NCBI GenBank assembly: GCA_964019165.1
Contig: OZ025271.1
Location: 2,664,501-2,728,500 of the forward strand
DNA length: 64,000 nucleotides
Reading direction: 5' to 3'
Origin: Mastigias papua
Lineage: Eukaryota; Cnidaria; Scyphozoa; Rhizostomeae; Mastigiidae
The translations under genes and the position numbers were made by a program. How positions within the stretch are numbered: the stretch's first letter is position 1; every line of letters starts with the position of its first letter. Below, piece by piece: positions 48,900-60,879 of this stretch. A model generated the notes under the pieces. That model worked only from the letters and a program-made list of their open reading frames with translations. It had not been told where the DNA came from and ran no database searches.

Positions 48900-50843
48900 G
48901 TAAGTGGGTTATTTCATTGACAAGGTTTCAATTTAGTTTTACCAGGATTGTTTTGTTTAGAATGATTACTAATTTGCGAGCTAGACGAGATTTAGTGCGA
49001 TGTTTTGATGGAGAGTCCATACGATTGCCTCGGCTCAGGGGTCATATGATCATGGCAGTTCCTTCCGTGTTCGCTTGATTTTCGCCTGTAATTTACCGTT
49101 TTGTTACTACAAAAGTTTCGGTATAATATTTAGGAGATGCTTACTGTGTTATTTACTGATATACTAGGACTTTTATCGTGCTGTTTCTACTTTGTCTTTC
49201 CGCGACATTTTCACTGACTTATAACTGAATAGTTAGGCCGCTTTGTTTACGTTTCAGCTGTTGTGGGCCACGTCTGCTTAGCTCTTGCTTTTTAGGATAC
49301 ACTCATTGTAAGCTGGAGCTAAGACATTGTTCAAATTATTCGTTAGATTATTGGACTGTAATAGCTCTCTTTCCCGTTCACTTTTGTTGCAGTATTTTGA
49401 GGAAAGTAGTACGTGTATTCTCTCTAAAACTTCGAGAGGTTGTTCATATTACTCTCAGTCGCCATAGCTGCCGCGGTACACTTTGTATTGTAAATCACTG
49501 GGTATTTATAGTTAAAAGTGCCAAGCCTTATACGGATATTTTATCTACTAATTCGCTGATTATATGGTGTATAGTACCGTGCGTTTTACGGTAGTTGCGT
49601 CTTGATTTATGTACACTGATATTGTATTCTACGTTAGCGTTGTATTCAACACACATTAGTAACTTACTCACAAGGCTTCATTCAGTATAGTACTTTAGTA
49701 ATTTCCTATGTACTAACAGCAGTCTAACACCCTTTATTTACAACAGTCTATTAGTTGTGTTCACTATATGCTTTAGTGTTTAGTTGACTTTGTATGTGGG
49801 CACTTTGATACTAAATGTTCTTTTCCTGGGAAACCAGCTCTGTGCCTTGCTGAGATGATTTGTTATAGACACCATTAATGATTTCCATAATCATTCTGCA
49901 CATGATAACATTATGTTTGTTGGTGAAGTAGTTTTGGATAACAAGTATGTGTATTGTGTAGACTTGATTCCTGGAGCCCGGCCATCCAGCCCCCACCTCA
50001 CTTACCAGTATTAATCATAATCAACTATTATGAGGGGTTTGCTGTAAGAGATTATTATATATACAAGCTAATGCCACAGTCATACACAAGTTTTGAATGT
50101 GAAGTCTTTGTGGAATAATCTACAGTATCTGTTAGGAATATTCTTCAGCTCTGATTCATTTGACTTAAAGAGTTATCATTTGGCATTGCCATGTCAAAAA
50201 CATACTTGAATCTAAATATTATAAGAGGTTGAAAGTGTTTACTATTACTAGGTGTGCCCAACTGATGTCCTTAGACCAGAGTTGTAGCAGTATATTACCT
50301 GATTGCCTGCCTGTATGATTGTTTCACTAGCCTGTATCATTGTCAGATATTAGTAGTTGCCACTAGCATTATCACTTTTGATTTATCATTCTGCATTTTG
50401 TGATATGTTGTTAAACTTTTTTATTAGTTACAGCTAGCAACCTTATTTGTATTGTATTGAATAGACATATAAAGCCCCCCTCCTATCTAACACAAAACTA
50501 TTGTTTAAATTTTATTTGATGATGCAATCTCTAAAATTTTATCACTCATTCTTAAGAGTTAGAACTTTATATGTTTGACAAGAGTTTAGCATTCACTTAC
50601 ATGATTGTGGCCCATAGTATTGTGACCTTTGAGTATGCTGTAGGATTACAAAGGAATAGTATTTTAATTATGAACGCTTAGACTATAAACTTCTGAGGTA
50701 GTGTTATTGCATAAAGCCTACTTTAGTGCCTAGATGGTACTGAATGATACTAAAGACTATACATTATGTGTTTCATTTAGTAGTTTATTGTAACAACCAT
50801 TTGCGCTACTTAACTACTATATTTATATACTGGAGACTAGCGG

Positions 50844-51439
50844 TTTTTTTTGATAGCCCGCTAGACGCGGGCTCCCCTACCCCAGTTACCCGCTGGCCCT
50901 CTCAAAATCAATTTGCAAATTAGCCTTGGAAAGACTAACGCAGTGCCCCATCCAGGTTGCATGGTCCGCATTGTCGATGAGCATGGATGAAAAAGCTCGC
51001 ATAGGATCAAGAGAAAATGACATCATTGGAGCGTGTGACATCCGGCCTTTGCAATGGACAAATCGATTAAAATTTGAGAGAAAAAGTTGTGCAAAAATGC
51101 TCGGATACCTGCGCTAGGCTATGGGGCTTTAGAAGATGAAGAAGAATGTCCAAAAGCCCCATAGCCTAGCGCAGGTATCCGAGCATTTTTGCACAACTTT
51201 TTCTCTCAAATTTTAATCGATTTGTCCATTGCAAAGGCCGGATGTCACACGCTCCAATGATGTCATTTTCTCTTGATCCTATGCGAGCTTTTTCATCCAT
51301 GCTCATCGACAATGCGGACCATGCAACCTGGATGGGGCACTGCGTTAGTCTTTCCAAGGCTAATTTGCAAATTGATTTTGAGAGGGCCAGCGGGTAACTG
51401 GGGTAGGGGAGCCCGCGTCTAGCGGGCTATCAAAAAAAA
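50844..51439. repeat. HP11: giant inverted repeat closing U10
   Basis: Arms are 50844-51130 and 51153-51439 (287 bp each), beta type. The CRE-like site is lost in both arms together: AAAATGACATCATTGG against CCAATGATGTCATTTT. Confidence 0.97.
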
Positions 51440-51530
51440 TCTCTATATACTAAGATGCCTATATGATAATTTATGCCAAACCAATCAGATTGCTCAGATT
51501 TGTACCACGTGACCTGATTCCGCCTACACG
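51440..51530 (+). promoter_or_regulatory. 5' terminus of U11
   Basis: ATGCAAAT is altered to ATGATAAT, while CCAAT (AACCAATCAG) and CACGTG (ACCACGTGACC) remain. Confidence 0.4.
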
Positions 51531-51699
51531 ATCTCCTCCCAGGGTATTTGTCCCATGGCCCCCAAATTTCTGTTGAGGGTAGCCATTTGGGTCTACTACT
51601 TACATAAGAAGAGATCTGATTTTTATCATTTTTTTTCGCCGAGTTATTCCACTTTCCTCTTATCGCCATTACCAGCAATTCTGTTGCTCCTCCCTGCTG

Positions 51700-52230
51700 G
51701 ACCGCGTGTTGTCAGTTTTGCGAGCGGTCCAGTAGGACTAAGTAACTGTGTGTGTTATCGCGAGGAGACTTTGGTTGCAGTTCTTCCAGGTAAGCCAGCT
51801 CTAATTTCCTGAAATGGTTTGAGTTAAGAATTCCTGTGTGTCCTTTGTCCATTTCATCTGTATTCTACTGTTGCCAGCCATTTATTTCCATATCTTTCAA
51901 CGAGATTCAGCCACCTTCCCTCGAGTGAATTACCGCCATGACAGTTCTTCTTAAAGTTGTTCGATGCTGTGTACTAAATCACCGTGCTTTTCCTTCTACA
52001 TTGTGAAAAGATATTCAACATATGTTTGACTTTGTATTCCGTGCTAGATTATGGCAGGTTGTTTGCTTTTCATGCCTATTTAGATGACATGGAATGGCGT
52101 GCTTGCTGCTTTCAGTTGGCAATGTTTTGATTAGGACTACTGTATAGTTGTCCTGTGACTTGGAGGAGAATTTCGTCGTTCTGCCTCCAGTTTAGTGTTT
52201 TTTCGCTTGATTTCATTCGCTAAGGTATCC
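51700..52230 (+). other. Reduced exon-module block of U11
   Basis: One intact core lies near 51934, with a preceding exon-like end CCAG|GTAAGC near 51790. A second exon-like end (TTTCGTCGTTCTGCCTCCAG, near 52172-52191) lacks a GT donor. Confidence 0.42.
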
Positions 52231-52467
52231 TACGTTTCTTACTACATTGTGATGAAATGATTATGTAATGTTTACTGTTGTATTCCTTGCTAGCTTGGAA
52301 TTTATCCATTGCTTTTACCACATGTATGAATGACATAGGATACGGTTGTGTTTGGGGATAAAGTCTTGGTATCTGGAATGCTTTCACTGAAGTATGTATA
52401 GGGCTATTGCTGAATTTGGTTACCCTAATTTTGCAGTTTTTACTTTCACTCTTTACCTTTGTCGTAG

Positions 52468-52540
52468 TGTGTACTGTGAAATGCGAGGGGATTCCCAAGT
52501 TCATCTCACGATCGCAGATACCTGTTGTCCTTTGTTTTGG
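52468..52540 (+). other. Truncated exon-like segment K of U11
   Basis: The acceptor GTCGTAG and GGGGATTCCC are kept, then the segment breaks off after TCCTTTGTTTTGG. The donor is deleted. Confidence 0.45.
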
Positions 52541-53074
52541 ATTAATTGCGGTCTTTTGAGGGTGATTCCATACCTTTGCTTCAAGGGCAATAAGATCAAG
52601 GCAGTTCCCCTCAATTTTGCTTGATTTCCTCTTCTAAATTACCGTTTTGTTACTGCAGAAGTATGGTTATGATATTGAGGAGGTATTTAATGCAATATTT
52701 GCTGATGTACTAGGAGCTTTTAGCTTGCTGTTGATTCTTCGTATATGCACATGAGTTGGATGTTAGGATGTCTCAAGAGTTTGGGCACTTTGCTTACATT
52801 TGAGATATTGCCCTTACAGTCGAATATACTCCTTGATTTTATCATACACGTTTTACAGGCAAACACTAAGATGTTACCAACTTTATTCTCAGCTCAGTAA
52901 CTCTTTTTTATTTTGTTTTCACTGTATTTACAGTAGGCTTCATAGTTATTTCCACTATAGATGGTAGAGTTATTCTGGTCAAGTCAAATTTAAGGGGTTC
53001 CACTATACTGAATGTTCTTCTGTTGGGACACAGTTCCCCTTCTTTCTGAGATCATTTGTTATAAATACCATTAC

Positions 53075-53345
53075 CGAATTCCATAGATCATTCTGCACGT
53101 GATGATATACTGTTAAGGGATGGATTAGTACTAGATATGACCATCACTTTTATTGCCTAGACTTAATTTATGACACTCCTTGCCCCCACTGAGGTAATGC
53201 CTTCGTTTGACATCTGAGTTGATGATACAGGATATGTAGTATTACTCATTTCAAAGAATTACTGACTTCCATAGATCATTCTGCATATGATATTATAGTT
53301 TTTTTAGGGATGAATTAGTACTAGATAGCAATATTTGATTTATGG
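53075..53345 (+). repeat. Duplicated CATAGATCATTCTGCA subrepeat in U11
   Basis: Two copies (from about 53080 and 53267) share TTCCATAGATCATTCTGCA, then GATGAATTAGTACTAGATA with small differences. A third partial copy begins near 53405. Other units have this element once, as TTCCATAAATCATTCTGCAC. Confidence 0.7.
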
Positions 53346-53893
53346 GGCCACTTTCCCCTATCCAATTACAATTATTGGTTGAAATCTGAATTTCACATGG
53401 TTGTAACAGATAATTTAGTACTGGATAGCTGCATTATTTGTTTTGTATAGCCATAACCTATGGACTCCCCCCAAGAACTTTGGCTGATATCTAATATGAT
53501 TCACGCTGCTCAATCATGGGTTTTACAATCTGTTATATATTATATAAATGTGTGATATAGGACTACTAAGCAATATTCTTTTGTTTTATCACCTTGAGCT
53601 ACCAAGTCCTATCACAGATTCCAGTTGTATAACACCTACGTTTATGGATAAGACTTGATTGTGTACCTCTGTGGACAGGATTAGTGGTCACCTACATGAT
53701 AACAGAACCACTCATACCTGCCAATTCATGTGCTATATTGTATCTGGTATAACATCTTAAAAGTATTTCCAAGACTCCTTAAGTTAGAGTTGAGTGAAGC
53801 AGGAGACAATATGTCATGTAGTTTCATTAGTGCCTCATTGTAGAGAGCATTTTAAACAATTTTGTGCATTCAACAATTTGTATAATAGAGACT

Positions 53894-54429
53894 AGCTTAG
53901 TACTGATAGCCCGCTACACGCGGGCTTCCCTAGCCCCAGTTCAAAAGTTGCATATTAGCCTTGGAAAGACTAACGCTGTGCCCCCATGAAAATTGCTTGG
54001 TCTGGTCGCATAGGATCACGAGAAGGTGACGTCATGGGCCTCTGCGATGGAGCATGTGACTTTCGGCCTTGCATTGTGCAAATGGAAGAAAATTGCGAGA
54101 AAACATTGTGCAAAAAATGCTCGGATACCTGCGCTAGGCTACGGGGCTTCTTGATTTTCTTCCTTTCCCTTTACTGCCCCGTAGCCTAGCGCAGGTATCC
54201 GAGCATTTTTTGCACAATGTTTTCTCGCAATTTTCTTCCATTTGCACAATGCAAGGCCGAAAGTCACATGCTCCATCGCAGAGGCCCATGACGTCACCTT
54301 CTCGTGATCCTATGCGACCAGACCAAGCAATTTTCATGGGGGCACAGCGTTAGTCTTTCCAAGGCTAATATGCAACTTTTGAACTGGGGCTAGGGAAGCC
54401 CGCGTGTAGCGGGCTATCAGTACTAAGCT
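53894..54429. repeat. HP12: giant inverted repeat closing U11 (gamma type)
   Basis: Arms are 53894-54147 and 54176-54429 (254 bp each), loop 28 nt. The small tip hairpin is AGCCCGCTACACGCGGGCT, with its loop changed from TAGAC to TACAC in both arms. Ends AGCT before TCTC (AG of CTAG missing). Confidence 0.96.
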
Positions 54430-54510
54430 TCTCTATATACTAAGATCCCTATATGCTAATTTATGTCAGACCAATAACAGGGCTCGATTTGTACCACGTG
54501 ATTCTCGAAC
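54430..54510 (+). promoter_or_regulatory. 5' terminus of U12
   Basis: TCTCTATATACTAAGATCCC is exact, then ATGCTAATTTATG (octamer altered), ACCAATAAC and ACCACGTGATT. Confidence 0.4.
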
Positions 54511-54699
54511 ATCAAAGGGGCCTGCAGGTAGCGCGTGAAATTATCTATTCCGGCCGGGTGCGGGGGCTAGAGCTGAGATTTGTTTCGAGGGTCGAGGCAG
54601 GTGTTCTACTTTGTACATATGTTGAGATCCTAATTTTATCTGTTTTTTTCGCCGAGATATTCGACTGTCTGTGAGACCTTATGCGAGCCTTTGTTTGCC

Positions 54700-55270
54700 T
54701 CTATTGTTCTCCATTGTCTTCGTCCGCAAAGTTGACCAGCTCCCAGTACCACGCGTGCTCTCAGACACTGATGTGGATCCTCGCGGTATTGGAGAGGTGG
54801 TTACTTTTCCCTCAGGTGAGTAGCTGTTTTCGTGCCAAAAGGGTTGATTCGTAGTTTGCAGTGATTCCTTCCACAGATGTATGCGTTGTCTATGGGTTTC
54901 AGCAATCTGTGGCCTTGATTTCAGCCAGATTGCACTGTTCTCCCTCGCGCGACTATCGGCATGACAGTTGAGTATTTGCCTCGAGGAGACGTTCTGTCTT
55001 TGCTGCAGGTGAGTTGTCGTTTTTGTTATATCTTCTAATTTGATGTATGTTGTAATGTGTTGTCTTCCTCGGATCTACGCAGTTGTTACTTTCATTGGGT
55101 GTTTATTTCCAAATTTTCACCCGGTTTGCAATACCTTCCCTCGGGGGTATTTCGCCATGACAGTTTGCCACTTTAGGCAGTGTTTGCAAGGTGGAGATTT
55201 ATGTAGTGAATTCGAGGAGAAATTTGTCGTCATTCGGCTAGATAAGTCTTTGGTTTATGTGTGAAAGTAT
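54700..55270 (+). other. Exon-module block of U12
   Basis: Cores lie near 54957 (CGGCATGACAG) and 55153. Donors are CAG|GTGAGT near 54813 and 55008. Confidence 0.46.
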
Positions 55271-55858
55271 TGGTTGATATTTGCCCCTTTATATCCTTTC
55301 TTGATTGTATGCCTTTGCGAAGTTTGTCTGAGATGTACCTATTTTGAGCAAATTCGCACGAGATTGCATGCATGGTATGTTGGTGGTGCCAGATTCGTTC
55401 AGGCCCTGTTGATTTTTGTCGCTAAATAGCCGTTGTTTTTCTACCAACGTCTGGTGCAATAGTTTTCCCATGCGTGCCGTCATGAGCGAGGGGTTTTCTC
55501 TGTGATTTTCATGTCGTTTTACTTTGAGGGGTTTTCCGAGATCAGTTTCATTTCAGACATAGCTATCACGGTGGGGTAGTAGATTCTGAAATTGTACATG
55601 CTATAAATCGCTGTGGAATCTACTACAATCTCCGTGACTTTTTAATAATTGTAACCCAGTTCCGTGTTGCTTCTAGAATGAATACATTTGCGGGGTTTGC
55701 TAAGCGCCGTTTCTATCACTGGGGTACTGGATTGCTGCGAGCATTTGTGTTAATTGTGCTCAAATATATACTCTGAAGTGTTTATATCGTACTTGCTAAG
55801 GATGTTTAGTATAATCCCTCTACCTTTTAAGTGTAAGTGAGTTTCGATTTTATTGTAG

Positions 55859-56019
55859 ATGGTAGCGTGAAATATGATATGTTCCTGACGTTATCTTACG
55901 ATAGCAGTTCTTTTGTTTCCGAATAATACACATGACTGCATGTTCGTGGTTGAGGAGTTTCCACAGATGGGATTGTGCTGTTGGTATTGCAACTGAACTT
56001 CGATGCGTTTTTCTACATG
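55859..56019 (+). other. Divergent exon-like segment K of U12
   Basis: Acceptor TTTTATTGTAG and donor CATG|GTAAGT flank a segment aligned to K by TTACGATAGCAG and GTTGAGGAGTTT. The palindrome GGGGATTCCC is not present. Confidence 0.42.
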
Positions 56020-57545
56020 GTAAGTCGCCTGATTTCTTTCAAAAGCTTTGAGTTGGTTTTACCAGTGCTTTTATCCTTAAATGTCTGTGTTTGATAGGTC
56101 TAAATATGGTGTAGCGGACTCTTTTCATGGAGATTCTCTCGGTTTGCCTCAGCGCTGTGTTACACATGCTATGTTCCAGTTCCATTGACTTTTCCTTCAC
56201 AAAGTCACTGTGATATTGCTCTTATAGTTTGATGCAACTATTCACGAGTTATTAACAGTAATATTCCTTGCTGGACTGAGATTTAGTATTGTTATTGGTG
56301 CTTAATTTAATGGCAGAAAATGAAGTATCATCACAGTCATTCTTAGGCATTAGCAAAATTGTTGATTTTATTTCTCATTCGCCCATTTAACCGTGCAAGC
56401 ATTTATATTGGAGAATGGTTACTGGTTTGCCGCTAAGACGATATTTATTAATGATGATTTGTGAGAGATTTAATAATTGTGTTTCTGGGGCGTTATCGGC
56501 AAGCCATTTCTCTTCAGATTCGCTTGATTTTCGCTACTAAATTGCCGCTGTGCCACTGCTAACGTTTACTTCTGCCTACTTCTGGTATTCATAAGATCCT
56601 AGAGTATTATACCCTGATATACTAGGGGGTTGTACCGTGCTCTTGCCATTTAGTTTAACTCATATGTAGGACTTCAGGATATCTCAGACGTAGGCCGTTT
56701 TGTTTACGTGTTTAATGTTGCTATTCAATTCTAATTAGCCCTTAGCTTTTACCATGCAGTCATTCCAATCTAAAGCTAAGCTGTTGTTCAATGTATTCTT
56801 TGCAGCATTGTAGCTAAATAGCTGTACATTCCCATTTTGTTTCATTCCAATATAATAGGGAATGTTTTGTATATGTATTTAGTACCCCATACATGAGTCA
56901 TTACTCATTATATTACTCTATATATTACCTCTGTATTTAGATCTTGTTCATAGTTGTTTCAGTGTATATAGTAGTGTTATTTTTGTGTAGTCAAGGTGCA
57001 TTGTCCTGTTATGATGACTGTGTATTTACTGGGAGAGATGCCCCTTTCAGTCTGAGATCACATGTTACAAATACCATTACTGATTTCCATAGATCATTCT
57101 GCACATGATGATATAGATTTCAGGAATGAATAAGTAGTAGCTAGCAACATCATGTGTATTGTCCCCTTCCTCCCCCCCCCCTCCAACTACTATTTTTTGT
57201 TAAAATCTGATTTCGTGATTCATGTTGTACAGTGTATCACCCATTCATGCAATAAGCACCTCTGCAGTTATTATATGAGGGTATAATATATATTATGTAT
57301 GTGATAGTATTTTAATTCTATGAACATAAGCTATGATGTCCTCTGAGGTATTAAAATTGAATAGTTGCTAAGTTTTGATGCCTCTAGCACAATATTATAT
57401 GAGATTGTAAGATAATAATATACCAAATGAAAGAGACAATCTTGCATTTAAATTTGTATGCAAACCTTTATCTATGACACAGTGGTAATGATTAGATGTT
57501 ATTTGTATCCACAAGTTGACAATTGAATATAGTAGTTAGATTAAA

Positions 57546-57650
<105 letters not shown>

Positions 57651-58752
57651 TTTATGAGTCAGTAAATTCAATCACCACATTTATTCATTTGTTTAGTGTA
57701 ATCCAGATAGTTGTGTGGTTATTTGTTTTATGTCATACACAGTTATATATGCAGTAACATTATATCATTGCATTTAGAGAGAAAATACACAAGACAATAT
57801 TGTATAGAGTTTGACTAATTTAGTGTTATTTGATGGGAGATGATAAGTGGTTACAACCAACTGGTAATTTGCCACATTGTACTAGACTCCTTAGGTAAAC
57901 CTTGATTTCCATGCATACATTTACCTGTAATTTATGGTGTTTTAAGGGCTTTAGTAGAACAAGCTCTTGGCACAAATATTTATTTCATATTTTTACTCCG
58001 GATAGTAGGGACGGTTTTTCATGTGCATTGATATACAGCAACATATCAAGTAGAATATTCTATTGTATTGAGAAACATGTTGCAAGAGACAATATATTAT
58101 ATCGTTCCATTACCACAATGTAGGAGATTTTGGAAGATTAATGTTTACAACTAGATTACAGTTGCACTCATGTATTTCACTTTATCTACAATATTTAACC
58201 TGTTATACACTGCAACTTTCCCAGCTACATTATACTAGACTCCTTAGGTTATAATTGATTTCTATGCATAAGGATACATGTGATTGTGGTATTTTGGGGG
58301 ATTAAGTAGTACATACTAGCAGCATACATAATCATTTTAGTAACCCTGATGCAAGTAGCGGTGTAGGTTCTTGATTTTCATTCATACTCAGCTATATATG
58401 TGTTATATTATTTGTATTCTATGGAGACACATGATGTTATGCACAATAGTTAATACAAATAACTTTACCCTACTACATTGTACTAGATCCTTTAGGTTAC
58501 AAGTGACTCTCATGCTTAAGAATGCATTTGATAGTGGTATTTTAAGGAATTAGTATAGGGTATAACCACACATTTCATTAGGTCAGTTTAATCCAAATAG
58601 CAGTGTAAGTTATTCATGTTCAGTTATACACAGCTGTATATGTAGTATATTATGTGTATTCTATGGACACACATGATGCTATGCAGACCATGTTAAATGT
58701 TATGCAACTCCATGGAATTTTACACACAATATAGTCCCTATTGATATGATGA

Positions 58753-59292
58753 AGACTAGCAGGTTTTTGATAGCCCGCTAGACGCGTGCTCCCCCTACCC
58801 CCAATCAAAGCTGGAGATTAGCCTTGGAAAGACTAACGCAGTCGCCCATTGAAGCAGCATGGTCCGCATTTTCGATGAGGATCACGGGAAGGTGACGTCA
58901 TGGGCCTCTGCGATGGAGCACGTGACCATCAGCATTGCATTGGTCAAATCGAAAACATTGCGACAAAAAATTGTGCAAAAAATGCTCGGACACCTGCGCT
59001 AGGCTACGGGGCTTTCCGCCTCTTCTTATACAGCCCCGTAGCCTAACGCAGGTGTCCGAGCATTTTTTGCACAATTTTTTGTCGCAATGTTTTCGATTTG
59101 ACCAATGCAATGCTGATGGTCACGTGCTCCATCGCAGAGGCCCATGACGTCACCTTCCCGTGATCCTCATCGAAAATGCGGACCATGCTGCTTCAATGGG
59201 CGACTGCGTTAGTCTTTCCAAGGCTAATCTCCAGCTTTGATTGGGGGTAGGGGGAGCACGCGTCTAGCGGGCTATCAAAAACCTGCTAGTCT
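58753..59292. repeat. HP13: giant inverted repeat closing U12 (delta type)
   Basis: Arms are 58753-59013 and 59032-59292 (261 bp each), 18-nt loop. The tip hairpin is AGCCCGCTAGACGCGTGCT, with one stem mismatch. The right arm ends with intact CTAG (59286-59289) followed by TCTC. One unpaired change: CCTAACGC (right) against GCGCTAGG (left). Confidence 0.97.
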
Positions 59293-59370
59293 CTATATAC
59301 TAAGATCCCTATATGCTAATTTATGTCAGACCAATAACAGGGCTCGATTTGTACCACGTGATTCTCGAAC
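59290..59370 (+). promoter_or_regulatory. 5' terminus of U13
   Basis: It is identical to the U12 5' end: ATGCTAAT, CCAAT and CACGTG. Confidence 0.4.
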
Positions 59371-59559
59371 ATCAAAGGGGCCTGCAGGTAGCGCGTGAAA
59401 TTATCTATTCCGGCCGGGTGCGGGGGCTAGAGCTGAGATTTGTTTGGAGGGTCGAGGCAGGTGTTCTACTTTGTACATATGTTGAGATCCTAATTTTATC
59501 TGTTTTTTTCGCCGAGATATTCGACTGTCTGTGAGACCTTATGCGAGCCTTTGTTTGCC

Positions 59560-60130
59560 TCTATTGTTCTCCATTGTCTTCGTCCGCAAAGTTGACCAGC
59601 TCCCAGTACCACGCGTGCTCTCAGACACTGATGTGGATCCTCGCGGTATTGGAGAGGTGGTTACTTTTCCCTCAGGTGAGTAGCTGTTTTCGTGCCAAAA
59701 GGGTTGATTCGTAGTTTGCAGTGATTCCTTCCACAGATGTATGCGTTGTCTATGGGTTTCAGCAATCTGTGGCCTTGATTTCAGCCAGATTGCACTGTTC
59801 TCCCTCGCGCGACTATCGGCATGACAGTTGAGTATTTGCCTCGAGGAGACGTTCTGTCTTTGCTGCAGGTGAGTTGTCGTTTTTGTTATATCTTCTAATT
59901 TGATGTATGTTGTAATGTGTTGTCTTCCTCGGATCTACGCAGTTGTTACTTTCATTGGGTGTTTATTTCCAAATTTTCACCCGGTTTGCAATACCTTCCC
60001 TCGGGGGTATTTCGCCATGACAGTTTGCCACTTTAGGCAGTGTTTGCAAGGTGGAGATTTATGTAGTGAATTCGAGGAGAAATTTGTCGTCATTCGGCTA
60101 GATAAGTCTTTGGTTTATGTGTGAAAGTAT
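59560..60130 (+). other. Exon-module block of U13
   Basis: Cores lie near 59817 and 60013, in the same positions as in U12. Confidence 0.46.
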
Positions 60131-60718
60131 TGGTTGATATTTGCCCCTTTATATCCTTTCTTGATTGTATGCCTTTGCGAAGTTTGTCTGAGATGTACCT
60201 ATTTTGAGCAAATTCGCACGAGATTGCATGCATGGTATGTTGGTGGTGCCAGATTCGTTCAGGCCCTGTTGATTTTTGTCGCTAAATAGCCGTTGTTTTT
60301 CTACCAACGTCTGGTGCAATAGTTTTCCCATGCGTGCCGTCATGAGCGAGGGGTTTTCTCTGTGATTTTCATGTCGTTTTACTTTGAGGGGTTTTCCGAG
60401 ATCAGTTTCATTTCAGACATAGCTATCACGGTGGGGTAGTAGATTCTGAAATTGTACATGCTATAAATCGCTGTGGAATCTACTACAATCTCCGTGACTT
60501 TTTAATAATTGTAACCCAGTTCCGTGTTGCTTCTAGAATGAATACATTTGCGGGGTTTGCTAAGCGCCGTTTCTATCACTGGGGTACTGGATTGCTGCGA
60601 GCATTTGTGTTAATTGTGCTCAAATATATACTCTGAAGTGTTTATATCGTACTTGCTAAGGATGTTTAGTATAATCCCTCTACCTTTTAAGTGTAAGTGA
60701 GTTTCGATTTTATTGTAG

Positions 60719-60879
60719 ATGGTAGCGTGAAATATGATATGTTCCTGACGTTATCTTACGATAGCAGTTCTTTTGTTTCCGAATAATACACATGACTGCA
60801 TGTTCGTGGTTGAGGAGTTTCCACAGATGGGATTGTGCTGTTGGTATTGCAACTGAACTTCGATGCGTTTTTCTACATG
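60719..60879 (+). other. Divergent exon-like segment K of U13
   Basis: It copies the U12 segment, with acceptor TTTTATTGTAG and donor CATG|GTAAGT. Confidence 0.42.

Larger units (their letters stand above)
46893..51439 (+). mobile_element. Unit U10: mosaic Helitron-like tandem unit
   Basis: The 4,547-bp unit follows U3/U5 in its 5' half, including the altered K acceptor. Its 3' half follows U1/U2 (GCCTCGGCTCAGGGGTC after about 49030). The switch lies near 48890-49030. The AT-rich tract 48900-50843 has no recognisable gene. Confidence 0.73.
51440..54429 (+). mobile_element. Unit U11: shortened, divergent Helitron-like unit
   Basis: At 2,990 bp it is about 1.5 kb shorter than the rest. Segment K is fused directly to the following block, losing its donor and intron. 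The start TCTCTATATACTAAGATGCC is followed by ATGATAATTTATG instead of ATGCAAATGAG. The tract 52640-53890 is AT-rich with two internal subrepeats and no recognisable gene. Confidence 0.68.
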
